DNA of 64,000 nucleotides, taken from NCBI GenBank assembly GCA_030425485.1, contig JAUIAM010000010.1:1-64000 (forward strand). The letters run 5' to 3'. The position numbers and the translations under genes are program-made. Below, piece by piece: positions 1-8,301 of this stretch; positions within the stretch are counted from its first letter, which is position 1; every line of letters begins with the position of its first letter. This DNA is from Verrucomicrobiia bacterium. Lineage in GTDB: Bacteria > Verrucomicrobiota > Verrucomicrobiia > Opitutales > Cerasicoccaceae. A model generated the notes under the pieces. That model made no database searches and was not told the DNA's origin. It saw nothing but the letters and a program-made list of their open reading frames with translations.

Positions 1-149
1 TGTCTTCAAATTCATCAAGGTCGGGAGAAAAGGGTCTTTTCGCGTCTTTTTCCGTTTTCTCAGTTCATGAATCTGGATTCACACCACTTCGAAAGCCGAA
101 AAAATCCTCAAAATTACCTCTTTTTCCTTCGTTTCTTAATTTGAAGACA
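1..149. repeat. Short element bounded by 12-bp perfect inverted repeats
   Basis: TGTCTTCAAATT at 1-12 is the exact reverse complement of AATTTGAAGACA at 138-149. The 125 bp between them is AT- and purine-rich with no plausible reading frame. The right end stops 4 bp before the rsmI stop codon. Perfect ends on a non-coding core suggest a miniature inverted-repeat element (MITE) or the remnant of one. The left end coincides with the window edge, so it may be longer, and no target duplication can be checked. Confidence 0.5.
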
Positions 150-153
150 CGCC

Positions 154-867
154 CTAGAGCTCGAAGCCCTTGGGGGCGATGATGACGACGAACTCGCCCT
201 TGAGGTTGTTGCCCTTGAGCTGGGGGGCGACGCTGCCAGCCGGGCCCACAAGAAAGGTTTCGTGGAGCTTGGTCAACTCACGCGCGAGGCAGACGATACG
301 CTCCGGGCCGAGCTGTTCGACGATCTCAGCGGCAAACTTGTCGATACGGTGGGAGGACTCGTAGGCGACGAGTGTGTAGGGAAAGTCGGCATGCTCCTGT
401 AAAAAGCGTTTACGGGCCGCGCTTTTCGGGGCAAGGAAGCCCACGTAGAGAAAGCCATTTGTCGGCAGGCCTGAGGCCGAAAGCGCGGTGACAAGGGCGC
501 TGGGGCCGGGGACGGGCACCACCGGGAGCCCGCGGCGGCGGCACTCGCGCACGAGGCGAAACCCCGGGTCGCTGATGGCGGGGGTGCCCGCATCGGATAC
601 CAGGGCAATGCTTTGCCCGGCCTCCAGCTTGTCGGCAAGCTCCTGCGCGCGCTCCTTCTCGTTGTGCTCGTGGTAGGAGAGGGCGGGGACGCGGCTCTCG
701 ATACGGGCCAGGAGCTGGCCCGTTTTGCGCGTGTCCTCACTGGCGATCAAATCGCAAGCACAGAGGACTTCGCAGGCACGAGAGGAGAGATCGCCGAGAT
801 TGCCGATCGGGGTGGCGACGACGTAGAGGTGGCCAGCAGCCACCGGTCTGGATTCGTCCTCAGCCAC
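154..867 (-). CDS. rsmI: 16S rRNA (cytidine-1402-2'-O)-methyltransferase RsmI
   Basis: 237 residues, the usual length for this SAM-dependent tetrapyrrole-methylase-fold enzyme. With RsmH it modifies C1402 of 16S rRNA in the ribosomal P site. The family signatures are all present: VATPIGNLGD at residues 17-26, SDAGTPAISDPG at 91-102, and PGPSA at 120-124. The product is cytoplasmic and soluble. It precedes a small lipoprotein gene on the same strand (12-bp gap). Its 3' end abuts the inverted-repeat element at the window start, which may have inserted just behind the stop codon. Confidence 0.95.
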   Translation of the reverse strand: MAEDESRPVAAGHLYVVATPIGNLGDLSSRACEVLCACDLIASEDTRKTGQLLARIESRVPALSYHEHNEKERAQELADKLEAGQSIALVSDAGTPAISDPGFRLVRECRRRGLPVVPVPGPSALVTALSASGLPTNGFLYVGFLAPKSAARKRFLQEHADFPYTLVAYESSHRIDKFAAEIVEQLGPERIVCLARELTKLHETFLVGPAGSVAPQLKGNNLKGEFVVIIAPKGFEL

Positions 868-879
868 GAGGTGCGCGGG

Positions 880-1050
880 TTAGTAGCGCTCCTTGCCGGG
901 CAGGGCGTCACCGTAGCCAGCGGGGCCGCCTTCCCAGGAGGCGGGGCGGTTCCACGGAATCTTGGATTCTTCGGGGCTACTGCTTTCGCAGCCGCTGAGT
1001 AGGAACAGGGCTGCGGGAATGGAGGCTAGGCAAAGAAGCTTGGCGATCAT
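880..1050 (-). CDS. Small predicted lipoprotein
   Basis: 56 residues beginning MIAKLLCLASIPAALF, a hydrophobic signal segment followed by the lipobox LLSGC with the modifiable Cys at residue 21. The mature peptide is only about 35 residues, Pro/Ser/Glu-rich, with no recognisable domain. I chose the ATG at 1050 because it puts the lipobox at a normal distance; the frame is open further upstream to 1143. It lies between the coiled-coil gene and rsmI on the same strand and may be co-transcribed. No function can be assigned. Confidence 0.6.
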   Translation of the reverse strand: MIAKLLCLASIPAALFLLSGCESSSPEESKIPWNRPASWEGGPAGYGDALPGKERY

Positions 1051-1063
1051 GGCTGGTGTAAAG

Positions 1064-1915
1064 CTACTGGACGATCTGGATGGTGTCGCCTTCCTTGTAG
1101 ATCTTGGCGTGGGAAGTGCCGGGAGCAATGTGGGCGATGGCAAAGTCGGGCTCTACGCGGGTGACGGTCAGGCGGATGGGCTTTTCAACACCCTTGACGA
1201 TGCCGAATTCCATCTGGCGCTGGAGTCCACCCTGCTGGCCGCGGCTGATGATGAGGATGCCGTTGTCGTGGTCGGCCTTGAGAATGGTTGCGCTCTGGCC
1301 TTTGGCGGCAGAGGAGACCACGGTGGTCGCGGGGGCGTCAGGCGTGCCGGAGGGTGCTACGGTGCTGCTTGCGCCAGCAGTACCCGTTGCTGCGGTGCCT
1401 GCGGCGGCTGCCGTGGAGCCGCTGGTGCGGGCGGTTGCGGCGTCGAGGTCCGTCTTCAACTGCATGACCTGCTTGTTAAGGGCTTCGATCTTGGCCTGGT
1501 ACTGGCTGATCTCGGCGCTGTTGTCGGTAGGGACACTGGTGCGCTGGTCGAGCAGTTCGCGCTTGAGGGTGTTGTTGCGCTGTTCGAGGTCGGCAACCTT
1601 GGACTTGATGTCCTTCAGGTCGCTTTGCAGAGACTTGATTTCACGCTGGGCCTGATTGAATTCGTTGCGTGCCTTGGTTTCGCGCTCCTGCACGGCGCCT
1701 AGGTCCGAGCTAAGGCCGCTGACCTTGCTCTTGGCGTTTGACAGCTCGTCCTGGGCACTGGTGGCTTGCTGCTGGGCAGCAGTCGCCTTGGACTGCTCCT
1801 GAGCCAGTTGTTCGTTGAGTTCGTTAACCTTATTCTGGGTCAGAACGTAGCCGGCCACAGCTGCGGCGGCGCCGAGGATGGCCAGTACGCGTAAGATAAT
1901 GGATACAATCTTCAT
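1064..1915 (-). CDS. Membrane-anchored coiled-coil protein, unknown function
   Basis: 283 residues. A single N-terminal membrane segment (about residues 5-25) is followed by a long Gln/Glu/Lys-rich heptad region (about 26-150) that should form a coiled coil, then an Ala/Thr/Gly-rich linker (about 160-205). The C-terminal beta-rich domain of about 75 residues contains GILIISRGQQGGLQRQMEF. The layout suggests an envelope protein with the coiled coil and C-terminal domain outside the cytoplasm. Similar small C-terminal domains occur in PVC-group proteins, but I cannot name the family. It starts 27 bp downstream of the pgi stop codon, so co-transcription is likely. Confidence 0.7.
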   Translation of the reverse strand: MKIVSIILRVLAILGAAAAVAGYVLTQNKVNELNEQLAQEQSKATAAQQQATSAQDELSNAKSKVSGLSSDLGAVQERETKARNEFNQAQREIKSLQSDLKDIKSKVADLEQRNNTLKRELLDQRTSVPTDNSAEISQYQAKIEALNKQVMQLKTDLDAATARTSGSTAAAAGTAATGTAGASSTVAPSGTPDAPATTVVSSAAKGQSATILKADHDNGILIISRGQQGGLQRQMEFGIVKGVEKPIRLTVTRVEPDFAIAHIAPGTSHAKIYKEGDTIQIVQ

Positions 1916-1942
1916 TATATGGGGGGTAAGATGCTTTGGAAG

Positions 1943-3520
1943 TTAGTGGACTGAATATTGATTTTGGTCAATGGATTGGCCAGCCATTTTTTTCACGCCC
2001 TTGGGCGCGTTGGCGGCAAGATTCTCAATGATCTTGTATATCAGTTCCGTTTCGTTGGTGCGCTGGAGTTTTTCCGCTATTTGTTCGGCAGTAAGGGGCT
2101 GCCCGGCGGCGGCGCGGAGGGTATCGAGGATGTCCTGGCGCAGGGCGAGGGTACCTGCGGCGGCTTTCTTACCCGCTTCAACGCCCGGTTGGTGGTAGGC
2201 GTTGATGTTTACGAGCGAGCCATAATAGCCCACGGCGCGCTCATAAAGGGCGATCAGCATGCCCACGGTGAAGGGCGTGACCTCCTTGACCGTGATGGTG
2301 ATGGAGTTGCGGCCCTTTTCGTAGAGGGCGTCGCGGGTGCCGAGGAGGAAGCCCTGGAGGAAATCGCCTGCGGTGTGCTCGCCTTCGACGGCGACAGACT
2401 CGCCTTCGCGGGACTTGAGCACCTCAATGAAAGTGGCGTAGAAGTTCGCCACACCATCGCGGAGCTGCTGCACGTAGGCGTGCTGGTCAGTCGAACCCTT
2501 GTTGCCGTAAACGGCGATCCCCTGGTGGACGGTGTTGCCGTCGAGGTCGAGCTCCTTGCCCAGAGACTCCATGACGAGTTGCTGCAGGTACTTGGAAAAT
2601 AGCGCGAGCCGTTCCTTGTAGGGCAGGATGACCATGTCCTTGGCGCCTTTGCCACCGGTGAGGTGGTACCACATCAGGGCGAGCATGGCGGCGGGGTTTT
2701 GTTTAAACTGCTTCTCGCGGGTGACCTCGTCCATGGCGGCGGCGCCGTCGAGCATCCCGTCAATGTCGTAACCAGTGAGGGCAGCGGGAACGAGGCCCAC
2801 GGCGGCGAGTTCGCTGGTGCGGCCGCCGACCCAGTCCCACATGGGGAAGCGGGTGATCCAGCCTTCGGAGACGGCGACCTTGTCCATCTTGGAGCCTTCG
2901 CCCGTGATGGCCACAGCGTGCTTGGCGAAGTCCAGGCCAGCGGCTTTCCAGGCGTGCTCGGCTTCGAGCATGCCGTTGCGGGTTTCCGGGGTGCCGCCGG
3001 ACTTCGTCGTAACCACGGCCAGGGTCTGGCCGAGCTGGCCTTCGAGCTGCTTGAGCACGGTGTCGAAGCCGTCCGGGTCGGTATTGTCAAAGAAGTAGAC
3101 CTTCATCGGGTCGGTGGCGGGGTTGCCGAGGGCCTGGGCCACAAACTGCGGGCCGAGAGCGGAGCCGCCGATACCGATGCAAAGCAGGTTTTTAAAGACG
3201 CCGTCCTGGCCCTTGATTTCGCCGGAGTGGACTTTGCTGGCAAAGTCCTTGATGCGGGCGCGGGTGCTGGTGACCGCTTCGGAGATATCCGCGTCGGGGG
3301 CGATAGCGGCGTTGCGCAGCCAGTAGTGGCCGACCATGCGGTTTTCGTCCGGGTTGGCGATGGCGCCGCCTTCGAGGGCTTCCATGTCGGCGATGGCCTT
3401 GTCGATTTTGGGCTGCATGTCGCCGAGATAGGACTCGGGGAAATCCACGCGGCTAACGTCGAGGGCGAAGTCGAGGGAGGGGACTTGAAGGCAGTACTGC
3501 TTAAAACGATTCCAACTCAT
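1943..3520 (-). CDS. pgi: Glucose-6-phosphate isomerase
   Basis: 525 residues from the ATG at 3520 ([10 protein letters not shown]). An upstream in-frame start would add 17 residues that do not look conserved. The enzyme interconverts glucose-6-phosphate and fructose-6-phosphate in glycolysis and gluconeogenesis. It has two SIS-type sugar isomerase domains. Visible motifs are GIGGSALG at 116-123, the [10 protein letters not shown] phosphate-binding segment near 171-180, and VGGRTSE near 231-237. It is the first gene of a likely minus-strand group with the coiled-coil protein and the small lipoprotein. Confidence 0.97.
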   Translation of the reverse strand: MSWNRFKQYCLQVPSLDFALDVSRVDFPESYLGDMQPKIDKAIADMEALEGGAIANPDENRMVGHYWLRNAAIAPDADISEAVTSTRARIKDFASKVHSGEIKGQDGVFKNLLCIGIGGSALGPQFVAQALGNPATDPMKVYFFDNTDPDGFDTVLKQLEGQLGQTLAVVTTKSGGTPETRNGMLEAEHAWKAAGLDFAKHAVAITGEGSKMDKVAVSEGWITRFPMWDWVGGRTSELAAVGLVPAALTGYDIDGMLDGAAAMDEVTREKQFKQNPAAMLALMWYHLTGGKGAKDMVILPYKERLALFSKYLQQLVMESLGKELDLDGNTVHQGIAVYGNKGSTDQHAYVQQLRDGVANFYATFIEVLKSREGESVAVEGEHTAGDFLQGFLLGTRDALYEKGRNSITITVKEVTPFTVGMLIALYERAVGYYGSLVNINAYHQPGVEAGKKAAAGTLALRQDILDTLRAAAGQPLTAEQIAEKLQRTNETELIYKIIENLAANAPKGVKKMAGQSIDQNQYSVH

Positions 3521-3610
3521 GGCTTTATAAAGATGAAGGTTGCAACTTGGTGGAAGCCGCAAGTTAGGCATGCCGAGGGAGTTCGTCCAACCGAAATCTT
3601 ACCGATTGGA

Positions 3611-3640
3611 CAAAAAAATCCGCCAAGGCGGCGGAACAAG
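3611..3640 (-). terminator. Weak intrinsic terminator-like site
   Basis: Read on the minus strand this is CCGC-CTTG-GCGG followed directly by seven T (complement of the A run at 3612-3618). It lies just after the stop codon of the 62-residue gene and before pgi. The stem is only 4-5 bp, so termination efficiency is doubtful. Confidence 0.4.
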
Positions 3641-3643
3641 CGA

Positions 3644-3832
3644 TTAGCAGCAATGCTGCGCTACGGCGCTGGCCATTTGCTCAATAATTTCCCGTGAGGG
3701 ATAGTCTGGGTCCGCAGCCAGGCTCCGTGCGTGGCTGATGCGACCCTCTCTGACCATATCCCACTCAATATCCTGTGAGGAGGAACGTGAAGGCAGCGAA
3801 TCGAATGTTTCGGAATCGTTTTGAGGCAACAT
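3644..3832 (-). CDS. Small hypothetical protein
   Basis: 62 residues from the ATG at 3832 (MLPQNDSE). A TTG at 3844 would add four residues. The N-terminal half is Ser/Asp-rich. The C-terminal half, with GRISHARSLAADPDYPSREI, has the helix-DPxYP-helix pattern I associate with short antitoxin-like or regulatory proteins of PVC bacteria, but no partner toxin gene is adjacent. It ends in Cys-Cys. The function is unknown. Confidence 0.45.
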   Translation of the reverse strand: MLPQNDSETFDSLPSRSSSQDIEWDMVREGRISHARSLAADPDYPSREIIEQMASAVAQHCC

Positions 3833-3890
3833 ATTGATAGCCAAGTAATCGGACTGCCCCGAAACTCCTTAACGCAAAAATCTTAAGAAA

Positions 3891-4109
3891 CTATTCGGAT
3901 GGCGGCACGCAGGCTTTGCGCAGCTCGGTTACATGGGCTTCCATGGCCTCGGATCGTGCAATGATCTCTTCCAGGTTCTTTCTTATTGGAGAATCGTTAT
4001 CCAATTGGTGTAGCGCGATTTCTGCATTTCCTCGGATGAGGAAAATCTCGCCGTTGATGTCGTGGATGCGCTTGCGGATAGGTTGGGCTGCCTCAGAGGA
4101 AGAATTCAT
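3891..4109 (-). CDS. Small protein resembling a lone histidine-kinase DHp helix pair
   Basis: 72 residues, all predicted helical. The segment RKRIHDINGEIFLIRGNAEI matches the spacing of an H-box (the phospho-accepting His followed by acidic, then Asn, of HisKA dimerisation domains). A second helix follows (NLEEIIARSEAMEAHVTELR). There is no catalytic ATPase domain and none follows in any frame, so it would be a stand-alone DHp or phosphotransfer-like module, or just a helical hairpin with a chance resemblance. Its upstream region is the 261-bp gap before the rho stop codon. Confidence 0.5.
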   Translation of the reverse strand: MNSSSEAAQPIRKRIHDINGEIFLIRGNAEIALHQLDNDSPIRKNLEEIIARSEAMEAHVTELRKACVPPSE

Positions 4110-4264
4110 AAACTTTATAGGACAAAGCCTAGTTTCATCGAAAACGGAAGCAAGACCGTAGGCGCGTCATTTGAAAAAACGGTATCATTTATCTCATCAA
4201 GGCGCAGGGTGCGAGAGGACTTGGCTTTTGTTTTGAGATTAAAGCGCAGTTTAAGTACAATCGT

Positions 4265-4370
4265 AGCCGCAGATTACAGAGATTGTGTCACGGCCAAAGT
4301 CTGGTCAGCGTATCAGACAAACCCGCTTGGAGGCTTCCCGGCCAGCTCTAATCAACAACGCAGAGACAGC
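4265..4370. repeat. Dispersed-repeat fragments downstream of rho
   Basis: CCGCAGATTACAGAGATT starting at 4267 closely resembles CCGCAGATTCATACAGAT at 18083-18100. CAACGCAGAGACAG just before the rho stop codon also resembles the CGCAGAG/CGCAAAG words in the repeat island at 18159-18224. The remainder of the 4110-4370 gap shows no gene. Confidence 0.4.
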
Positions 4371-5501
4371 CTAACCTTCGAGCAGGCGTAGGAGTTCGGC
4401 GTTGCTCTTGGTCTTGCTCATGCGTTCGATGAGCGTCTCGCAGGCGTCCTCAATCTTCATGGGTGCGAGGGCGCGGCGGAAGAAGCCGACCTTGTCCAGC
4501 GTGTCGGCGTCGAGCAGGAGCTCTTCCTTACGCGTGCCGGAGGAGTTGACGTTAAACGCGGGCCACAGGCGGAGTTCGGCGCACTTGCGGTCGAGGACCA
4601 TTTCCATGTTACCCGTGCCCTTGAACTCTTCGAAAATCAGGTCGTCCATCTTGCTCCCAGTCTGGATGAGGGCTGAGGCAATGATGGTCAAGCTGCCGGC
4701 TTCTTCGGTGTTGCGGGCGGAGGAGAAGAGCTGACGCGGTTTTTCCAGCGCGCGCACGTCCAGGCCGCCCGTCATGGTGCGTCCTGAGGAGCGGTTGGCG
4801 TTGTGGGCGCGGGAGAGGCGAGTGATGGAGTCGAGCAGGAGCACGACATCCTTGCCGACTTCCATCTGGCGCTTGGCCCGGTCGATAGCGATATCGGCAA
4901 TGCGGATGTGGCTTTCCAGTTCCTCGTCGTTGGAGGAGGCGAAAATCTCGGCTGTGGGCAGCTCGCGGCGGAAGTCGGTTACTTCCTCGGGGCGCTCGTC
5001 CACCAGCAGGATCATGACGGCGCACTCGGGGTGGTTCTCAATGATGCCCTCGGCAATGTCCTTGAGCAGGGTGGTCTTACCGGTACGGGGTGGGGCCACG
5101 ATGAGGCCGCGCTGGCCCTTACCGATGGGGCAAAAGAGGTCGATGACGCGTGTGGTCAGGCGTCCGTCCTTGCACTCGAGGTTAAAGCGCTCGTTGGGCG
5201 CGATGGTCGTTAACTGACTGAAGTCGTAGTGTTTACGGCGGTCTTCGACGCTGAGCCCGTCCACTTTTTCGATAAAGCGCACCTTGGGGTTGGGGAAGCG
5301 GTCGTCGTGGATGGCGTTACCGGAGACCCAGTTGCCGCGCTTGAGGCGGAAACGGCGCACCAGTTCACGCGGGATAAAGGGGTCGGAGTGCCGCTGACGC
5401 CCGTTCTTGCTGGGGTCGAGCAGCTGCCCGGTCTTATTGTTGGACGGTTCAAAAATGCCTTCGACGGCAATTTGGTTATCAGGCGAGTTTTGGTCGCTCA
5501 T
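4371..5501 (-). CDS. rho: Transcription termination factor Rho, lacking the N-terminal helix bundle
   Basis: 376 residues from the ATG at 5501 (MSDQNSPDNQ). Rho is the hexameric RNA helicase that ends untranslated transcripts. Residues about 10-85 form the OB/cold-shock-like primary RNA-binding domain; the RecA-like ATPase follows. The P-loop is APPRTGKT (136-143), where the E. coli protein has APPKAGKT. Walker B LLLD (221-224), the Q-loop and the R-loop SGRTMTGG (239-246) are present. The roughly 45-residue Rho_N helix bundle is missing; the in-frame sequence upstream (5502-5720) is open but looks non-coding and does not resemble Rho_N. It is transcribed divergently from the pseudopilin cluster. 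Confidence 0.96.
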   Translation of the reverse strand: MSDQNSPDNQIAVEGIFEPSNNKTGQLLDPSKNGRQRHSDPFIPRELVRRFRLKRGNWVSGNAIHDDRFPNPKVRFIEKVDGLSVEDRRKHYDFSQLTTIAPNERFNLECKDGRLTTRVIDLFCPIGKGQRGLIVAPPRTGKTTLLKDIAEGIIENHPECAVMILLVDERPEEVTDFRRELPTAEIFASSNDEELESHIRIADIAIDRAKRQMEVGKDVVLLLDSITRLSRAHNANRSSGRTMTGGLDVRALEKPRQLFSSARNTEEAGSLTIIASALIQTGSKMDDLIFEEFKGTGNMEMVLDRKCAELRLWPAFNVNSSGTRKEELLLDADTLDKVGFFRRALAPMKIEDACETLIERMSKTKSNAELLRLLEG

Positions 5502-5785
5502 AAAAACATGATGCGCATTAACATGCGCACGGGGGAGTGCGTGATTTAGGCGGGTATGTCTTCCGCACCTTTGCGGAGGACGGGGAGCCGGGCGTTGGCA
5601 CGCCGTGGGTAGCTCCCTCAATACGAATGGGTAATGGCGAAACCGGGTGGGGGAATCAAGCCAATAATTTTCGTGGAGCAAATCCCTTCCCGGGCAGGGG
5701 GATGAAAAACACGCCCGCATGCGCTATATTAAATAGAACGCATTGACACACACGCACGTCATTATCTAGCATCACCGCTTACCCT

Positions 5786-6391
5786 ATGCAGACCCCTCGC
5801 ATGAATACTCAAAGCCGTAGCGGCTTCACCGTCATCGAACTGCTCGTCGTCATGGGCATTATCCTTGTCCTGGCAGGCATCGTGATCGGCATCCAGTCGG
5901 GCGTCTTTGCCCAGCAGGCAGAGTCGCGTGCCAAGGGCGAAATGCACGCTATGGCCTCGGGCCTCTCCGCCTTCAAGGGCCGCTACGGCGACTATCCCTG
6001 GACGACTGCTGACCCGGAGCAAATCCTTTTTGACTCTCTGACTGGGCGGCGATACCTGACGCGCAATGGTGCCATGAGCGCTACTACCACTGGTGCCCCG
6101 GTTTTTCTTGAGGAGCAAACCATCGATACAAACAACCCCAGTAACCCGACAAAGTTTCTCGATCCCTGGGGTAACGAGTACCGCTACTTTTACAAATCCA
6201 ATGCAACTGACACTTGGAACCACATGGGCTTCATCCTTGTCTCACCGGGACCGGACGGAAACATCTCTGCTACCAGCCTGGCTGACTTTGCCGAGGGTAA
6301 CTTCCCCGCGAACTCCTCTGATTACTACGACATAACCGACCCGGATCACGACGACTTTGACAACATCATCTACGGTCTCGAACGTCACTAA
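5786..6391 (+). CDS. Pseudopilin, GspG-like
   Basis: 201 residues (an ATG at 5801 gives 196). It has a short basic leader and a class III signal peptide SRSG/FTVIELLVVMG, cleaved after Gly with Glu at +5, then the hydrophobic N-terminal helix. The C-terminal part has the LDPWGNEYRYF and SPGPDGN segments typical of GspG, the major pseudopilin of type II secretion, where this region binds calcium. It is first in a five-gene pseudopilin set reading away from rho. In GspG family proteins the mature subunit polymerises into a periplasmic pseudopilus. Confidence 0.85.
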   Translation: MQTPRMNTQSRSGFTVIELLVVMGIILVLAGIVIGIQSGVFAQQAESRAKGEMHAMASGLSAFKGRYGDYPWTTADPEQILFDSLTGRRYLTRNGAMSATTTGAPVFLEEQTIDTNNPSNPTKFLDPWGNEYRYFYKSNATDTWNHMGFILVSPGPDGNISATSLADFAEGNFPANSSDYYDITDPDHDDFDNIIYGLERH

Positions 6392-6412
6392 CCTTTAAAT
6401 CTGAATTCACCT

Positions 6413-6958
6413 ATGAAACGTGCCCAGACTCTCCGCCCCCGGCGTCGCGCCTTTACCCTTATCGAACTGCTCACCGTTATCGCGGTGATCGGTATCCTGG
6501 CCGGTATCCTTATCCCGACCGTTGGCGCTGCCCGCAAGGCAGCGGTTAAGTCCAAGAGCCGCGCCCAAATGACCGGCTACGCCACGGCCATCGCCCAGTT
6601 TAAGTCCCAGTACGGTTACTACCCCACTGGCCTGACCGACGCAGGCGCGAGCATCTCGGGCGAAGACGAATTCATCATCGCGCTTTCTGGCCGCGATCCC
6701 AATACCAATGACCCTGCGACGGGGGATTGGGGCAACAACCGCGCCATGCGCTTTTACTCTTTCAGCGAAGAGGAATTCGACGATGCCGACAACCTGACTG
6801 ATGGCTTTGGCAATGAAATCTATATCGCTGTGGACGCAGATGGCAATGGCACCATTACGAATCCCTCAGGTGGAGACGCGATTCGATCCGGCGTTATAGC
6901 CTGGTCCTACGAAGAAAATACGCCGGCCAACGGTGTCATTGTCCAAACCTGGGACTAA
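6413..6958 (+). CDS. Pseudopilin, GspG-like (second copy)
   Basis: 181 residues. The signal RRRA/FTLIELLTVIAVIGILAG is cleaved after Ala rather than Gly, with Glu at +5. The C-terminal half again contains a GspG-type DGFGNEIYIAVDADGNG loop. It starts 21 bp after the first pseudopilin, so it is in the same transcript. The presence of two GspG-like subunits side by side suggests a specialised pseudopilus or a divergent minor subunit rather than a simple duplicate, since similarity outside the N-terminal helix is low. Confidence 0.85.
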   Translation: MKRAQTLRPRRRAFTLIELLTVIAVIGILAGILIPTVGAARKAAVKSKSRAQMTGYATAIAQFKSQYGYYPTGLTDAGASISGEDEFIIALSGRDPNTNDPATGDWGNNRAMRFYSFSEEEFDDADNLTDGFGNEIYIAVDADGNGTITNPSGGDAIRSGVIAWSYEENTPANGVIVQTWD

Positions 6959-6963
6959 TTTAT

Positions 6964-7668
6964 ATGTTTCAACGCACGACACGACAGGCCCGCCGCAGTG
7001 GCTTTACGCTCGTTGAGCTGCTGGCCGTTATTGGTATCATCGCCATCATGGGCGGTATTATCGGGCTGAGCTTTTCCGGTGGGGGCTCCATGGCCTCGCT
7101 CGGCAGCGGCCAGCGCCTTGCCTCCAGCACCTTTCAACTCGCGCGCCTGACCGCGCAGGGTAAGCACACCAATTCCAAAGTCCTCATCTACGCGGATAAC
7201 GCCGACCCGTCCAAGACCTGGCGCTACATGATGGTTGTATATGAAGACCCAGATACCCCAGGGCGCTGGATCGCCGCCAGCGAAGGCACCTACTTGCCCA
7301 AGGGCGTGTACTTCATCCCTGAAGTGGGGGATGTCGGGGCGGCAGATATCGCGGGCGGCTTCAAGTACAGTACCGGTTATGAGTCGGATTTTAACGACAC
7401 CATTTATCCGAACCTGAACTCAAATGTCGGTCTGGAGGCTTTTGATTCCTATTCTTACAGCTACACCAGTCGCGGTCTTTCGGATCAGCCGGGCGCGCAG
7501 ATCGTCTTCGCCGCGGGCGAGATCACCGGGCCGCTGGTAGCCGATACGAATCCACCGCTAAAGTTTGAGAACCAGTACGCGCTCGTGGGGTTCTACCTGC
7601 GCCGCACCGGTGGTGTCACCATGGTCGAATCTAACGATCTACTCGGTGAAGGAGAACTAGAAGATTAA
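6964..7668 (+). CDS. Pseudopilin, GspH-like
   Basis: 234 residues, beginning 5 bp after the previous stop. The class III leader ends RRSG/FTLVELLAVIGIIAIMGG, with Gly at -1 and Glu at +5. The region SLGSGQRLASSTFQLARLTA (residues about 42-61) matches the long helix of GspH/FimT-type minor pseudopilins, which assemble near the pseudopilus tip. A beta-rich C-terminal domain follows. Assignment to H rather than another minor class is by length and this helix. Confidence 0.8.
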   Translation: MFQRTTRQARRSGFTLVELLAVIGIIAIMGGIIGLSFSGGGSMASLGSGQRLASSTFQLARLTAQGKHTNSKVLIYADNADPSKTWRYMMVVYEDPDTPGRWIAASEGTYLPKGVYFIPEVGDVGAADIAGGFKYSTGYESDFNDTIYPNLNSNVGLEAFDSYSYSYTSRGLSDQPGAQIVFAAGEITGPLVADTNPPLKFENQYALVGFYLRRTGGVTMVESNDLLGEGELED

Positions 7669-7676
7669 CCTTTTTC

Positions 7677-8285
7677 ATGTGTATGATGCGTAAACACAAC
7701 GTCCTGCCCACACGTCGGGCTTTCTCGCTGATGGAGGTCGTATTGGCCGTGGGGGTTATCTCCATTGCCGTCGTGGCTCTGCTCGGCCTGCTCGCACCTA
7801 CCGTCAGCTCAGTGCGACACATCGTGGACAAGGATTCGGCCATACGTATCGACGGTATCGTGCGTTCATACATCGAGGATGAGCTGCTGTATAGCGGCGA
7901 TGGCAGCGTCAGCCAAGCGCTTGCCGGCGGCGACCCGGACAGTTTTGACGACAGCATGGTTTTATACATCTGGGAGGAGCAGGCCAACGCCCTCGACGGA
8001 GACGCAATCACAACGATTATCCAGGACGACTTGGGTGGCTACAACGCCACTGGCGGTGACACCATCGGTGTCCCCTATGTTGTTGTGCTTTCCCCGCTCA
8101 TTATCGGAACCGGCGCCAATGGCGATTATGACTATACTAATGCCGATAATGAAGGCTACATCCCCTTTCGCGTCCGCATGTACCAACTCGACCGCTCAAA
8201 TGTAGCTGCAGTCGCTGGCAGCGAAGACACCTATCTCACTGACAGCCGCCTGATTTTCGACTATCCCTCTGCCAAACTGCAGTAA
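7677..8285 (+). CDS. Pseudopilin, GspI/PilV-like
   Basis: 202 residues. Internal ATGs at 7683 and 7686 are plausible alternative starts. The leader ends TRRA/FSLMEVVLAVGVISIAVVAL, cleaved after Ala with Glu at +5. The MEVVLAVGVI pattern is typical of GspI/PilV minor pseudopilins. The body is acidic and beta-rich without a nameable domain. It is spaced 8 bp from the GspH-like gene and 16 bp from the next pseudopilin gene. Confidence 0.78.
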   Translation: MCMMRKHNVLPTRRAFSLMEVVLAVGVISIAVVALLGLLAPTVSSVRHIVDKDSAIRIDGIVRSYIEDELLYSGDGSVSQALAGGDPDSFDDSMVLYIWEEQANALDGDAITTIIQDDLGGYNATGGDTIGVPYVVVLSPLIIGTGANGDYDYTNADNEGYIPFRVRMYQLDRSNVAAVAGSEDTYLTDSRLIFDYPSAKLQ

Positions 8286-8301
8286 CCCTTTTCTTTTACA
8301 C

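Noticed and set aside
2663-3697. Long antisense frame across pgi (344 codons)
   Set aside because: Codon content is the complement of a clear pgi reading frame, typical of high-G+C shadows; it shows no recognisable domain.
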